Shown piece after piece: positions 9,878-19,691 of a DNA stretch of 64,000 bases. Source of the DNA: Pseudomonas asturiensis (GTDB lineage Bacteria; Pseudomonadota; Gammaproteobacteria; Pseudomonadales; Pseudomonadaceae); assembly GCF_900143095.1 (NCBI RefSeq), contig NZ_FRDA01000002.1, forward strand, positions 62,001 to 126,000, written 5' to 3'. The notes below the pieces were generated by a model, which saw only the letters and a list, made by a program, of their open reading frames with translations, had not been told where the DNA came from and made no database searches. Positions within the stretch are counted from its first letter, which is position 1. Every line of letters starts with the position of its first letter. Made by a program: the position numbers and the translations under genes.

Positions 9878-10437
9878 TGTGTGCTCCCTGCCCGCTCAAC
9901 CCGGCAAAACACCGTATTGGCACGGCATTCAACATCGGGCTGATCATCGAATTCATAATCGACCATGACTCATTCCCTGAGTAATAATTACCAAACTATT
10001 ATCAGTATCCTTGAAACAATTACAAGGCACAGAATGGCGTTAAAAACAGTGCAGTTAAGTTGCCCATTCATCGGCTTTAAACATCGTGTTTATAGGCCGG
10101 ACCCAAATTCTGAAGACATAGAACCTGCGACGACTGCGTACACAAATCGCTGGAACCCCCTAAAGCCCTGACCTTCAGCGACTGACCATCACGCTGACTG
10201 CCTAAATGCGACATTTAGCGTAGGAAAGTTAGTTGGCGGCGCGTCTTTTCTGAAAGCTTGATTAAACACTATTAAACAGCGCCTGACCGACACAACGCGT
10301 CATCGCGACAGGTTCAGTGATCCCTGACATGAATCAATAGAGCGATCCTCAGAGAGTGTTGATCATGACCAAAAAAAAGCCTTCCACACAGGGAAGGCTT
10401 TCAGAGATTCGTCAACTAGCGAGGCAGGACTGCGTAT
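9878..10437. other. 560-base intergenic region
   Basis: It contains the upstream region of the ATP-pyrophosphatase gene and the terminator of the next minus-strand gene (10371-10400). A 68-codon open frame at 9965-10171 (+) has no recognisable family and no good ribosome site; I do not call it. It is AT-richer than its surroundings. Nothing else was identified. Confidence 0.5.
10371..10400 (-). terminator. rho-independent terminator of the MDR gene
   Basis: A 9-bp stem, AAGCCTTCC (10377-10385) with GGAAGGCTT (10392-10400), and a loop ACACAG. On the minus strand it is followed by a run of eight T (complement of the A run 10371-10378, partly in the stem), directly downstream of the gene ending at 10438. 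Confidence 0.9.
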
Positions 10438-11466
10438 TCAGTCGGCTTCAACCTCAAGCTCCAGAACCGCCCGCCCGCCAATCGGGCAAGTGTCCATGTA
10501 GCGGTGCGCCTGCACGACCTGCTCGAACGGGAAGCTGCGCGTCTGCAAGGGCGCCAGCACCCGGTCGGCTGTCAACTGATTGATGTCCTGCAGGGCTCGT
10601 TTGAGCGCTTCCTCGTCCTGGGTAATCCCAAGCTCCGGTTTGCCGGTGAAGTTGCCCAGGCAGTGCACATAGAACTGGATGTTCTTCTGAAACGCCGCGC
10701 AGGCCGGAAATGGCGTCTGATTGCCACCTTGCAGACCATAAAGCACCAGGCTGCCACGTGGCGCCAGCACATCCCCCATCAACGACATCTGCGGACCACC
10801 CAGGCCATCGAACACCGCATCGACGCCGCGGTTCTCGGTGTACTTGTTGACCGCCATCAGCAGGTCCTGCTCTTCAGTGACGACGACCTTTTCGGCCCCC
10901 AATGACAGCAGATAGTCGCGAGCATCGGCCGTCTTGGTGGCGGCAATCACACGAACACCGAGCGCTTTGCCCAGTTGCACGAACGAAGGTCCTGCGCAAT
11001 GACTGGCATCGGTCACCAGCACATACTGCCCGGCTTTGACCCGCGCCAGATCGACATAGGCAAAATAAGCCACCAGATAAGACGTGTAATGCACGCTGGC
11101 CTGAACCGGCGTGAGCACGTCCGGGTAACGAACCAGTGCCTTGCGCGGCAGCACGATGAACTCGCCGTATACCGGGTGCTGGTTGGCATCCGCTGCCGGA
11201 AAGCTCGCCACCTTGTCACCGACGCTCAAGTCATCGACGCCTTCGCCGAGCGCTGTGACCACGCCCGCCATTTCATAGCCCACGCCAGCCGGTAGCCGTG
11301 CCTGGGTCGATGCAAGATTTTGTCGCCAGAGAACGTCATACCAGCTGACGCCGATCGCCTGGACGCGCACTTGCACCTCGCCGGGTGCAGGCAGCGCGAC
11401 GGGATGCTCTTCGATCTTGAGCACCTCGGCCGGGCCAAACTGGTGAAAACGGATCATGCGGGACAT
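10438..11466 (-). CDS. zinc-independent MDR oxidoreductase (quinone oxidoreductase-like)
   Basis: A 342-residue medium-chain dehydrogenase/reductase with an N-terminal GroES-like domain (about 1-130) and a Rossmann domain (about 130-280). It lacks the four-cysteine structural zinc loop and the GHE catalytic zinc motif (GYEMAGVV occupies that place), so it resembles the NADPH:quinone reductase/zeta-crystallin branch rather than alcohol dehydrogenases. The substrate is not predictable. It is divergent from a LysR gene across 319 bases, the usual arrangement of a regulator and its target. Confidence 0.8.
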   Translation of the reverse strand: MSRMIRFHQFGPAEVLKIEEHPVALPAPGEVQVRVQAIGVSWYDVLWRQNLASTQARLPAGVGYEMAGVVTALGEGVDDLSVGDKVASFPAADANQHPVYGEFIVLPRKALVRYPDVLTPVQASVHYTSYLVAYFAYVDLARVKAGQYVLVTDASHCAGPSFVQLGKALGVRVIAATKTADARDYLLSLGAEKVVVTEEQDLLMAVNKYTENRGVDAVFDGLGGPQMSLMGDVLAPRGSLVLYGLQGGNQTPFPACAAFQKNIQFYVHCLGNFTGKPELGITQDEEALKRALQDINQLTADRVLAPLQTRSFPFEQVVQAHRYMDTCPIGGRAVLELEVEAD

Positions 11467-11785
11467 TGAGAACCTCGCCTCGTAAACCTTGATGCCACAA
11501 ACTCTATCCGGGCATTGCCGGTAACACTATCAGTGGCTATTAATAGTCGACATGCCTGCCATCGATTGTCTCTTCCAGGCTGCACAGCCTGTAGGACAAA
11601 GCCTGAGCGCCGATTGCAAGACTGGCGGCCATTGTTCGCATGTCGACGAAACATTGCAACCCGTGTGGGCATTTAACGCAGGTCAATGATCTTTCTGTTA
11701 ATTTTTGATTCGTGAAATCAACGTTTGCTCGTACTATCGCACCCTGCTCCCGCTTCCCATCGACAAATGGCCCGAGATCCTTCGT
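11467..11785. promoter_or_regulatory. divergent promoter region between MDR gene and LysR gene, with a palindrome
   Basis: This 319-base region must hold both promoters. At 11537-11546 lies the perfect palindrome CTATTAATAG, the kind of interrupted-dyad core (T-N11-A type) bound by LysR proteins. That it is the regulator's site is inference from position. Confidence 0.4.
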
Positions 11786-12700
11786 ATGAATCGCAACGAC
11801 CTGCGTCGCGTCGACCTCAATCTGCTCATCGTCTTTGAAACCCTGATGCATGAACGAAGCGTCACGCGTGCTGCGGAGAAACTGTTCCTCGGCCAACCGG
11901 CAATCAGTGCCGCGCTGTCGCGCCTGCGCGGACTGTTCGACGACCCGCTGTTCGTGCGCACCGGACGCAGCATGGAGCCCACCGCGCGCGCCACGGAAAT
12001 CTTCGGCCTGCTGTCCCCTGCACTGGACTCCATCTCGACCGCCGTCAGCCGCGCGTCGGAATTCGACCCGGCCACCAGCACCTCGGTGTTCCGCATCGGC
12101 CTGTCTGACGACGTCGAATTTGCCCTGCTGCCGACCCTGCTCAAGCGCCTGCGCTCCGAAGCACCCGGCATCGTGCTGGTGATCAGGCGAGTCAATTACA
12201 TCCTGATGCCGCCTCTGCTGGCCTCAGGGGAAATCTCGGTCGGCGTCAGCTACACCCAGGACCTGCCTGCCAACGCAAAACGTAAAGTGTTGCGCCGCAG
12301 CAAGCCGCAACTGCTGCGTGCCGACTCGATCCCTGGCCCGCTGAGCCTGGACGACTTCTGTGCCCGGCCCCACGCGCTTGTCTCTTTCGCAGGCGACCTG
12401 AGCGGATTCATTGACGAGCACCTGGAAAAACTGGACCGCAAACGCCATGTGGTACTGGCCGTCCCCCAGTTCAACGGCCTGGCAACGCTGCTGACCGGCA
12501 CCGACATCATCGCCACCGTCCCGGACTACGCCGCACACGTACTGACCGCTGCAGGCGGCGTGCGCGCTGAAGAACTGCCTCTTGAAACCCGTACGTTCGA
12601 ACTGCACATGGCCTGGCGTGGCGCGCAGGATAACGATCCGGGGGAGCGATGGTTGCGGTCGAGGATTCAGATGTTCTTTGGGGACCCCGATAGCCTGTAA
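11786..12700 (+). CDS. LysR-family transcriptional regulator
   Basis: A 304-residue LTTR: winged HTH at about 10-70 (VDLNLLIVFETLMHERSVTR, then LGQPAISAALSRLR) and a periplasmic-binding-type effector domain. DDPLFVRTGRSMEPT marks the NodD/PcpR-like group that often senses aromatic or xenobiotic compounds. The frame is open upstream to 11705, but the ATG at 11786 gives the standard N-terminus MNRNDLRRVDLN. It is divergent from the MDR gene, which is its likely target. The next gene downstream is the integrase, so this is the last core-like gene before the insertion. Confidence 0.9.
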   Translation: MNRNDLRRVDLNLLIVFETLMHERSVTRAAEKLFLGQPAISAALSRLRGLFDDPLFVRTGRSMEPTARATEIFGLLSPALDSISTAVSRASEFDPATSTSVFRIGLSDDVEFALLPTLLKRLRSEAPGIVLVIRRVNYILMPPLLASGEISVGVSYTQDLPANAKRKVLRRSKPQLLRADSIPGPLSLDDFCARPHALVSFAGDLSGFIDEHLEKLDRKRHVVLAVPQFNGLATLLTGTDIIATVPDYAAHVLTAAGGVRAEELPLETRTFELHMAWRGAQDNDPGERWLRSRIQMFFGDPDSL

Positions 12701-12800
12701 CGGAATTCCACTAAATTCTATAAAACCATTTAATAACAACAAGTTATTGGATTTTTAAGACCATAGCCGTCTGTCTAAATCCAATGGATTCCACGACTCA

Positions 12801-12862
12801 TGGGGGCATAATTGGGGGCAAATTTCGGTTCCTTAAAAAGGATGCCCCCACCGATGCCCCCA
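12801..12862. repeat. paired inverted GGGGGCA repeats at the integrase start
   Basis: TGGGGGCAT (12801-12809) and TTGGGGGCAA (12812-12821) are followed by ATGCCCCCA twice (12842-12850, 12854-12862), the latter forming the first codons of the integrase. Two direct pairs in inverted orientation look like arm-type or autoregulatory sites for a recombinase. The function is inferred from position only. Confidence 0.5.
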
Positions 12863-14122
12863 GATAATGCGGTTGTTTTCAAACGAAAACTCAGCGATGC
12901 CTTGATCCGCTTACTGACCGAACCTGGCAAACACGCCGATGGCGAAGTTCCTGGCCTCTACTTGGAGGTGAGGGCGTCGAGTAAGGTCGGCAAATCCCCT
13001 TCCAAGGTTTGGCGATTGAAGTATCGGCTGCATGGGAAGGAAAACCGCTTCTCCATCGGCGCTTACCCCGACATTAGCCTCAAGGAGGCACGCGACATTG
13101 CCCGCGGCGCACGCCGCGACGTGGCTAACCACACCGCTCCGCTCAGGGCCAAGACCGCCAAGATCGAGGCACAGTTGCTCAATGAAGAGCGCACCTTCGC
13201 TTACGTGGCCGAGCAATGGTTGGCATTCAAGTCTGCCGAACTGGTGACAAAATCCATCTCGGGCTTTACCGGAGCGCTGAACAACCACATCTTGCCTGCC
13301 ATTGGCAAAAAACCGATCAGCGAGATCAAGTTGGAGCACATCACTACGATCATCACTGAGTTGCGCCGCCAGCGCACCATGGCCATGGCCCGGCGCGTGC
13401 GCACCATCATACGTGCCGTTCTGGGCTTTGCCGAAGGTCGCGGCTGGGTGGAGCGCAACGTGGCACTCAGCAACATTGAGGAGTTGAAGATTCGCCACAT
13501 CGTGACCAGCAACCCGGCGATCGAAAGGCCATCCGACTTGGGCAGGTTTCTTCTACGCCTTGATGACTGCAACGACGGCAGCGTTGCCACCGCAATGCGC
13601 CTGCTGGTCATGTTGCCGGTCCGCCCAGGCGAACTGGTGCAGATGCGCTGGGAAGATGTCGACTTGGCGGGCGCCGATTGGCGTTATGTGGTGAGCAAGA
13701 CCAAGCATCTGGACAAGAGCAAACACATCGTGCCGTTGCCTGAACAAGCCTTGGTTCTGTTACGCGAGCTACATAAAACCCGCGTGGTGGATGAAGAAGG
13801 CAAAGGCTGGGTGTTCGTCTCGCCGGTCTATCCGGGACGTCCCATAAACCCGACCTCCATGCTCAAGTCCTTTCAGCGTATTTGGCCGGAGTACAACATC
13901 ACTGCTCACGGCTTTCGCGCGACCTACAGAACCATTGCACACGAGCACTTGGGCATCGATCCAATTGTGCTCGAACTATCGTTATCCCACAGAATGCCAG
14001 GTGCACTAGGGGCTGTTTATGCGCGTGCGCAACTGCTAGCGCAACGCCGGGAAGCGGCTCAACGATGGGCTGACTATTTAGATCATCTACGGCAAAACGC
14101 TTGGCGAGTGACCACAGATTGA
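12842..14122 (+). CDS. tyrosine-type site-specific integrase (P4/DUF4102 class)
   Basis: A 426-residue integrase. The N-terminal DUF4102 arm-binding domain shows VPGLYLEVRASSK and FSIGAYPDISLKEARDIA. A core-binding SAM-like domain follows, then the catalytic domain with all key residues: first Arg in LPVRPGELVQMRWEDV, HGFR, and the final His and Tyr in LSHRMPGALGAVYAR. It therefore looks active. The start could be the ATG at 12842 or 12854; a TTG at 12812 is less likely. There is no tRNA gene beside it, so the attachment site is not obvious. With the following chemoreceptor it appears to form a small inserted segment. Confidence 0.92.
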   Translation: MPPPMPPDNAVVFKRKLSDALIRLLTEPGKHADGEVPGLYLEVRASSKVGKSPSKVWRLKYRLHGKENRFSIGAYPDISLKEARDIARGARRDVANHTAPLRAKTAKIEAQLLNEERTFAYVAEQWLAFKSAELVTKSISGFTGALNNHILPAIGKKPISEIKLEHITTIITELRRQRTMAMARRVRTIIRAVLGFAEGRGWVERNVALSNIEELKIRHIVTSNPAIERPSDLGRFLLRLDDCNDGSVATAMRLLVMLPVRPGELVQMRWEDVDLAGADWRYVVSKTKHLDKSKHIVPLPEQALVLLRELHKTRVVDEEGKGWVFVSPVYPGRPINPTSMLKSFQRIWPEYNITAHGFRATYRTIAHEHLGIDPIVLELSLSHRMPGALGAVYARAQLLAQRREAAQRWADYLDHLRQNAWRVTTD

Positions 14123-14539
14123 CGATATACGAAAATCAGGAGATTGGAGCAGGAAACGATACTCGCATCTAACGCCCGCCCCATTGAAATCTAAAGATTT
14201 TCTTTTCTTGCCTAAGCAGGGAAGGACTTAATTATAAATTTTATTGAGGTACATCAAGAGCCAAGTACAAGTGACTCCATGCTACGCCATTTAATTCTAT
14301 TTATCGCCAATCGACGAACTCTCCGTAATTGACGCTCTTTTCGCATCACCACAGAGAGCTATGAATGAGAGAGCGCGGGGACCCTCTGACTGAAAAAAAG
14401 GATCAGGATGCGTAAAGATATTCACGGGCTTCTTATTTACGTTATATCGACCTATGTTAGCTGAGCGCCCGCTTGAAGCGGGCCACCCATTAACAAGTAT
14501 TAATTAAAAGGTCGGCATCCAGCCGTGACTAATAGCTAG
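14123..14539. other. 417-base AT-rich spacer between integrase and chemoreceptor
   Basis: No convincing reading frame. A short hairpin GCCCGC-TTGAA-GCGGGC (14467-14483) lies beyond the 3' end of the chemoreceptor gene and may end its transcript, but no T-run follows. The AT-rich composition fits foreign DNA accompanying the integrase. Confidence 0.5.
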
Positions 14540-16648
14540 TTAGACCTTGAATTGGGTGACTAACCTACACTGCTCAGCCGATAGAGCATTAAGGGTTGAT
14601 CCCGACTCCAACGCCTTCTTCGCCGCTGTGGCGACTTGATCCGTAATTTGTCCCATTCCTGTTATTGTGAAGTTGATTTCTTCAGCCACCTGGCTTTGCT
14701 GTTCTGCAGCTGCAGCAATCTGATTATTCATCTCATTGATGATGTTTACGGACGCCGTGATACCCAAGAAGGTATGCGCGGCCATCTGCGCTTGCTGTAA
14801 ACATGATTGAGTATGGGTATGACTTTCAAGCATTGATTGGGTCACCGACTGACTCCCGCCCTGCAAACGTTCGATGATTAATCTAACCTCCTCAGTCGCA
14901 AGCTGGGTTTTTTGCGCCAAGCTTCTAACTTCATCAGCCACAACAGCGAAACCACGGCCATGATCTCCGGCTCGAGCGGCTTCAATAGCGGCATTGAGTG
15001 CGAGCAAATTGGTTTGTTCTGCGATGGCACGGATCGCAGTTACAACAGCTCCGATATCATTGCTGCTTTCTTCGAGTACTCTCACCGTCTTGACAGAATC
15101 TTCCATGCGAATAGCGAGCGAGTGAATAGCGGCGACGGCGTCCTCCATCGCTACTTTCCCATCACTTACCGCTTGTTCCGCACGCCCTGTTGCTCTTGCA
15201 GCATTCATAGCGTTTGCTGCGACATCCTGCGAGGATGTAGTCATCTCGTTAATTGCTGTTGCAATCTGCTCAACGTCACTCTGCTGACTCTGCATCCCTT
15301 TATGAGTTTGCGCCGCCATAGCGGCGCCGTCGGACGTTGAGTCAGCAATCATTTTGGTCGAATCTACGACCTTAATAATTAACATCTGTAACTTCTCTAA
15401 AAATACGTTAAACTCTTGAGCAATAAGCCCTAATTCGTCCGCCCGCGAACTACTCAGTCGCCGAGTTAAATCCCCCTCCCCTTTAGCGATATTTTTTATC
15501 ATCGCCAGCATACTGCGAAGTGGACGAACGATTCCGCGCGCCACGAATCCGACAATCAGAATTCCGAAGCCACTCACCAGTAAACCAACTAATCCCATTG
15601 AGCGCGCTTCAGAAATGTAGTGCTGCTCTAAGAGATTTTTTAGATCGCTAACGCTCTTGAAAACGACACTTTCTGGAAGTCGTACCAATAGTGTCCACTT
15701 CGTAGCTGTGTTGGCAACGGCAAAACGAATTGCCAGTTGAATCATACCTCGTTGATCAAGATTATACCTCTCATCTGAAGTGCTTAGCGTTGAAAATGAG
15801 CTAACCAGTTCTGTTCCAAACATATCGCTAGCAGATTTCCCTACTTTACTAGCGTCCCCAGTGTACGCTACGAAACGGCCGTTGCCGGAAACCAGGGCCA
15901 TGTCACCCACCCCTCCATACAACTCACGATTTGCTTTTTCGAGGATTTTTTGGACAAACTCCAAATCTAGCGATGCACCAGCAATACCTTTGAATTTATC
16001 CTTTACGAGAATCGGAGCGGTAAACGCAGTCAACTGCACTGTTTTCCCGTTAATAGTATAAATTACAGGATCGGTTGCACAGGCAGAGCGACTTTCCTTT
16101 GGACACAAATAAAACTCGCCCTCTCTTACACCCGTAGGTAGCAGAGCCTCACTTTCCATAGCATATAGCTTTGATAGAGTGTATTTGCCGCCTTCAGCAC
16201 GAAACCACAAGGGCAAGAAGCGCTCTAGCTCGCTCAAACCCCTATTAGCACTTTTTTCAAAAATACCTTCTGGTTCCCAGGCTATGTAGGTAGTCACTAG
16301 TTGTGGGTTTTGAACGAGCGCATCAAGGGCAAGATCACTGAGCAATTTCCCTTCTGCGTCACGATCACCATCAGGCTTGGATCCAGCCAAAACATTGGCT
16401 CTTGCAAGATTTTTTGCGACCGCAATTGGCTGATCCAACTGCCTCTGAATTTCGCTAACTTGATACTTTGAAAGGCCTACCAAGTGCTCTTTAACCTCGC
16501 CCCCCAAAACCTCTCGGGTTTTATCGCCGATCCAGTTCTGGGTTTTCTCTCCAGAGATTAGCGCATACAGCACTAATACCGCCACTACGGAGAGAATCGC
16601 AGCCCCTGCGTAAAACATAATGTTCAACTGAAGAGATTTTATTTTCAT
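14540..16648 (-). CDS. methyl-accepting chemotaxis protein with double-Cache-type sensor
   Basis: A 702-residue chemoreceptor. A first membrane helix (about 10-32, [20 protein letters not shown]), a periplasmic sensor of about 300 residues resembling dCache, a second helix ([20 protein letters not shown]), a HAMP domain and an MCP signalling domain with the conserved tip [18 protein letters not shown] are in order. The ligand is unknown. The frame is open to 16699, but the ATG at 16648 puts the first membrane helix at the normal place. Codon use is AT-richer than pnt or the LysR gene, and it sits beside an integrase, suggesting horizontal acquisition. Confidence 0.92.
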   Translation of the reverse strand: MKIKSLQLNIMFYAGAAILSVVAVLVLYALISGEKTQNWIGDKTREVLGGEVKEHLVGLSKYQVSEIQRQLDQPIAVAKNLARANVLAGSKPDGDRDAEGKLLSDLALDALVQNPQLVTTYIAWEPEGIFEKSANRGLSELERFLPLWFRAEGGKYTLSKLYAMESEALLPTGVREGEFYLCPKESRSACATDPVIYTINGKTVQLTAFTAPILVKDKFKGIAGASLDLEFVQKILEKANRELYGGVGDMALVSGNGRFVAYTGDASKVGKSASDMFGTELVSSFSTLSTSDERYNLDQRGMIQLAIRFAVANTATKWTLLVRLPESVVFKSVSDLKNLLEQHYISEARSMGLVGLLVSGFGILIVGFVARGIVRPLRSMLAMIKNIAKGEGDLTRRLSSSRADELGLIAQEFNVFLEKLQMLIIKVVDSTKMIADSTSDGAAMAAQTHKGMQSQQSDVEQIATAINEMTTSSQDVAANAMNAARATGRAEQAVSDGKVAMEDAVAAIHSLAIRMEDSVKTVRVLEESSNDIGAVVTAIRAIAEQTNLLALNAAIEAARAGDHGRGFAVVADEVRSLAQKTQLATEEVRLIIERLQGGSQSVTQSMLESHTHTQSCLQQAQMAAHTFLGITASVNIINEMNNQIAAAAEQQSQVAEEINFTITGMGQITDQVATAAKKALESGSTLNALSAEQCRLVTQFKV

Positions 16649-16797
16649 TATTTTCTCACTCTTGCTTACGAAGCTAAAGGCGATATTATTTTTCCACAAC
16701 TACTAGAGCACATGACCTGAACATTAATTTTTTTCTGACGCCGCGCGCGTCTTCAGTGCACAGGCGTTAGGATGATGGCCATCCTTGGCCATTAGTT

Positions 16798-18234
16798 TCA
16801 ATCGACTGCCTTAACCATATCTTCGATGACCTTCTTGGCATCACCGAAGACCATCATGGTCTTGTCCAGGTAGAACAATTCGTTATCCAGACCGGCGTAG
16901 CCGCTGGCCATCGAACGCTTGTTGACGATGATCGTCTTGGCCTTGAAGGCTTCGAGAATCGGCATGCCGGCTATCGGTGAGTTCGGGTCGTTCTTGGCGG
17001 CCGGGTTGACCACATCGTTCGCGCCCAGCACCAGCACCACGTCGGCTTGGCCGAACTCGGAGTTGATGTCTTCCATCTCGAACACTTGGTCGTAAGGCAC
17101 TTCGGCCTCGGCGAGGAGGACGTTCATGTGGCCAGGCATACGGCCCGCGACCGGATGGATGGCGTATTTCACCGTGACGCCGTGGTGAGTCAGCTTCTCG
17201 GTCAGTTCCTTGAGCGCGTGTTGCGCCCGCGCCACCGCCAGGCCGTAGCCGGGGACGATGATCACGGTATCGGCGTTCGTCATCAGGAAGGTAGCGTCGT
17301 CAGCCGAGCCGGATTTGACCGGGCGTGCTTCTTTGGAGCCAGCCGCTGCACCGGCATCCGGCGCATTGCCGAAACCGCCCAGCAGTACATTAAAGAAGGA
17401 ACGGTTCATCGCCTTGCACATGATGTACGACAGGATCGCGCCGCTGGAGCCTACCAGTGAGCCGGCAATGATCAGCATCGAGTTGTTCAGCGAGAAGCCG
17501 ATGCCCGCCGCCGCCCAGCCGGAGTAGCTGTTGAGCATCGAGACGACCACGGGCATGTCCGCACCGCCGATCGGGATGATGATCAGCACGCCGAGCACGA
17601 AGGCCAGGGCCAGCAGCAGCGCGAAGGCGGTGAGGTTGCCGGTGAACATGAACGCAAGGCCCAGGCCCAGTGTTGCTAGACCAAGCACTAGGTTCAGCTT
17701 GTGCTGGCCGCCGAACTGTACCGGCGCGCCCTGGAACAGGCGGAACTTGTACTTGCCCGACAGTTTACCGAACGCAATCACCGAACCGGAGAAGGTGATG
17801 GCACCGATGGCTGCGCCGAGGAACAGCTCCAGGCGGTTGCCGGCAGGGATCGAGTCACCCAGGTGTTTGACGATGCCCAGGGATTGCGGCTCGACCACGG
17901 CGGCGATCGCAATGAACACCGCGGCCAGGCCGATCATGCTGTGCATGAACGCTACCAACTCCGGCATCTTGGTCATTTCTACGCGCTTGGCCATGATGGA
18001 GCCAGCGGTACCGCCGACCAGCAGGCCGACAATCACATAGCCAATGCCAGCGGTTGCCAGCTCGGCCCCCAACTTATAGATGAGGCCGACGGTGGTAAGG
18101 ACGGCCAGCGCCATGCCGAGCATGCCGAACAGGTTGCCGCGCCGCGAAGTGGTTGGGTGCGACAGGCCCTTGAGCGCCTGGATGAAGCAGATCGACGCGA
18201 TCAAGTAGAGCGTCGTGACGAGATTCATGCTCAT
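16798..18234 (-). CDS. pntB: NAD(P) transhydrogenase, beta subunit
   Basis: A 478-residue membrane protein of the proton-translocating transhydrogenase, which uses the proton gradient to reduce NADP+ with NADH. The N-terminal two thirds carry many hydrophobic helices (domain II); the C-terminal third is the NADP-binding domain III with IIVPGYGLAVARAQ and VLVLGANDVVNP. Length equals that of other Pseudomonas PntB. Its start codon overlaps the stop of pntAB by one base, indicating translational coupling in the pntAA-pntAB-pntB operon. Confidence 0.95.
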   Translation of the reverse strand: MSMNLVTTLYLIASICFIQALKGLSHPTTSRRGNLFGMLGMALAVLTTVGLIYKLGAELATAGIGYVIVGLLVGGTAGSIMAKRVEMTKMPELVAFMHSMIGLAAVFIAIAAVVEPQSLGIVKHLGDSIPAGNRLELFLGAAIGAITFSGSVIAFGKLSGKYKFRLFQGAPVQFGGQHKLNLVLGLATLGLGLAFMFTGNLTAFALLLALAFVLGVLIIIPIGGADMPVVVSMLNSYSGWAAAGIGFSLNNSMLIIAGSLVGSSGAILSYIMCKAMNRSFFNVLLGGFGNAPDAGAAAGSKEARPVKSGSADDATFLMTNADTVIIVPGYGLAVARAQHALKELTEKLTHHGVTVKYAIHPVAGRMPGHMNVLLAEAEVPYDQVFEMEDINSEFGQADVVLVLGANDVVNPAAKNDPNSPIAGMPILEAFKAKTIIVNKRSMASGYAGLDNELFYLDKTMMVFGDAKKVIEDMVKAVD

Positions 18235-18554
18235 TACTTAGGCGCCTCTTCTTTTGCTTTCGGGGCTTTCTTCTTGAACATCTCAAGCATCCTGCGGGTT
18301 ACCAGGAAACCACCGAACACGTTGACCGCTGCAAGTGCCACGGCCAGGGTGCCCATGGTCTTGCCCAGTGGCGTGACGGTGAGGGCTGCGGCCAGCATGG
18401 CGCCGACGATCACGATCGCGGAAATGGCGTTGGTCACCGCCATCAACGGCGTGTGCAATGCTGGTGTCACGTTCCAGACCACGTGGTAACCGACATAAAT
18501 CGCCAGCACGAAGATGATCAGGTTGTAGATACCGGGGGAGATAAGCTCTTCCAT
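18234..18554 (-). CDS. pntAB: NAD(P) transhydrogenase, alpha subunit part 2 (membrane)
   Basis: A 106-residue protein with three to four hydrophobic helices (for example [20 protein letters not shown] and [20 protein letters not shown]) and a charged Lys/Glu-rich C-terminus. It corresponds to the membrane C-terminal part of E. coli PntA, encoded separately here as in other pseudomonads. It lies between pntAA and pntB in one operon. Confidence 0.93.
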   Translation of the reverse strand: MEELISPGIYNLIIFVLAIYVGYHVVWNVTPALHTPLMAVTNAISAIVIVGAMLAAALTVTPLGKTMGTLAVALAAVNVFGGFLVTRRMLEMFKKKAPKAKEEAPK

Positions 18555-18569
18555 TGTCTGAATCCCTGC

Positions 18570-19691
18570 TTAGGCGTTTTTACGGATGACTTGGCCGTCG
18601 CGGCACATCAGGCACGCGGCGACGATGTCGTCTTCCAGGTTCACGTCGAACTGACCTTCCTTGGTGAAGACCAGCTTCAGGAAGTCCAGCAGGTTGCGTG
18701 CGTACAGCGCCGAAGCGTCAGCCGCGACTTCACCGGCCAGGTTGGTCGGGCCGCAAATGGTCACGCCATTCTCGATCACGACCTGATCGGCCACGGTCAG
18801 CGGACAGTTACCGCCCTGGGCTGCCGCGAGGTCGATGACCACCGAGCCAGGCTTCATCTGCGCAACGGTTTCGGCGCTCAGCAACGTCGGCGCCTTGCGG
18901 CCCGGGATCAACGCCGTGGTGATGACAATGTCGGCCTGTTTGGCGCGCTCGTGCACGGCTTGGGCCTGACGCTGCATCCAGCTCGCAGGCATGGGCCGGG
19001 CGTAACCGCCGACACCAACGGCGCACTCACGCTCCTCGTCGGTTTCGTAAGGCACGTCGACGAACTTGGCGCCGAGGGATTCGATTTGTTCCTTCACCGC
19101 CGGACGCACGTCCGAAGCCTCGATCACCGAACCCAGGCGCTTGGCCGTGGCAATCGCCTGCAGCCCGGCCACGCCGGCACCGAGTATCAGCACGCGCGCC
19201 GCTTTCACAGTACCCGCAGCGGTCATCAGCATCGGCATAAAGCGTGGGTAATGATGCGCAGCCAGCAACACGGCTTTATAGCCGGCGATGTTGGCCTGGG
19301 ACGACAGCACGTCGAGGCTCTGGGCCCGTGAGGTGCGCGGCGCCGCTTCGAGGGCGAACGCGGTGATCCCGCACTCGGCCATTTTGGCGATGGTTTCGTT
19401 GTTGAACGGGTTGAGCATCCCCACCAGCACCGCGCCGCGCTTGATCAGCGTCAGTTCGGCGTCGCTGGGGGCGACCACTTTGAGAATCAGCTCGGCACCG
19501 AACGCATCGTTGGCACTGCCAATGGTTGCGCCTGCCGCTTCATAGGCACTGTCGACGACGCTGGCTTTTAGGCCTGCCCCGCTTTGTACAGTGACCTTAT
19601 GGCCCTGGCCGATCAGCTTCTTGATGGTTTCCGGGGTGGCAGCCACCCGCGTTTCACCCGTCAGACTTTCGAGAGGAATACCGATTTTCAC
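18570..19691 (-). CDS. pntAA: NAD(P) transhydrogenase, alpha subunit part 1 (NAD-binding)
   Basis: A 373-residue soluble domain I of transhydrogenase. It starts KIGIPLESLTGETRVAATPE and carries the Rossmann loop VLILGAGVAGLQAIATAKRLG and the mobile-loop region around YARPMPASW. I choose the GTG at 19691 because a GGAG site stands seven bases upstream and the protein then begins like its homologues; an in-frame ATG at 19703 overlaps that ribosome site. First gene of the three-gene pnt operon. Confidence 0.93.
   Translation of the reverse strand: MKIGIPLESLTGETRVAATPETIKKLIGQGHKVTVQSGAGLKASVVDSAYEAAGATIGSANDAFGAELILKVVAPSDAELTLIKRGAVLVGMLNPFNNETIAKMAECGITAFALEAAPRTSRAQSLDVLSSQANIAGYKAVLLAAHHYPRFMPMLMTAAGTVKAARVLILGAGVAGLQAIATAKRLGSVIEASDVRPAVKEQIESLGAKFVDVPYETDEERECAVGVGGYARPMPASWMQRQAQAVHERAKQADIVITTALIPGRKAPTLLSAETVAQMKPGSVVIDLAAAQGGNCPLTVADQVVIENGVTICGPTNLAGEVAADASALYARNLLDFLKLVFTKEGQFDVNLEDDIVAACLMCRDGQVIRKNA

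Noticed and set aside
9965..10171. 68-codon open frame in the 9.9-10.4 kb gap
   Set aside because: No ribosome site, no recognisable family, AT-rich spacer.
10152..10185. GGAACC motifs as possible HrpL (hrp box) promoters
   Set aside because: Here and at the other GGAACC occurrences checked, no CCAC follows at the required spacing.
12700..12800. tRNA 3' end as attachment site of the integrase
   Set aside because: No tRNA-like sequence or CCA-ended arm is present upstream of the integrase, and I found no matching direct repeat near 16.7 kb.
16740..16797. Hairpins after pntB as an intrinsic terminator
   Set aside because: Short stems exist (for example ATGGCC with GGCCAT) but are followed by an A-run, not a T-run, on the minus strand.
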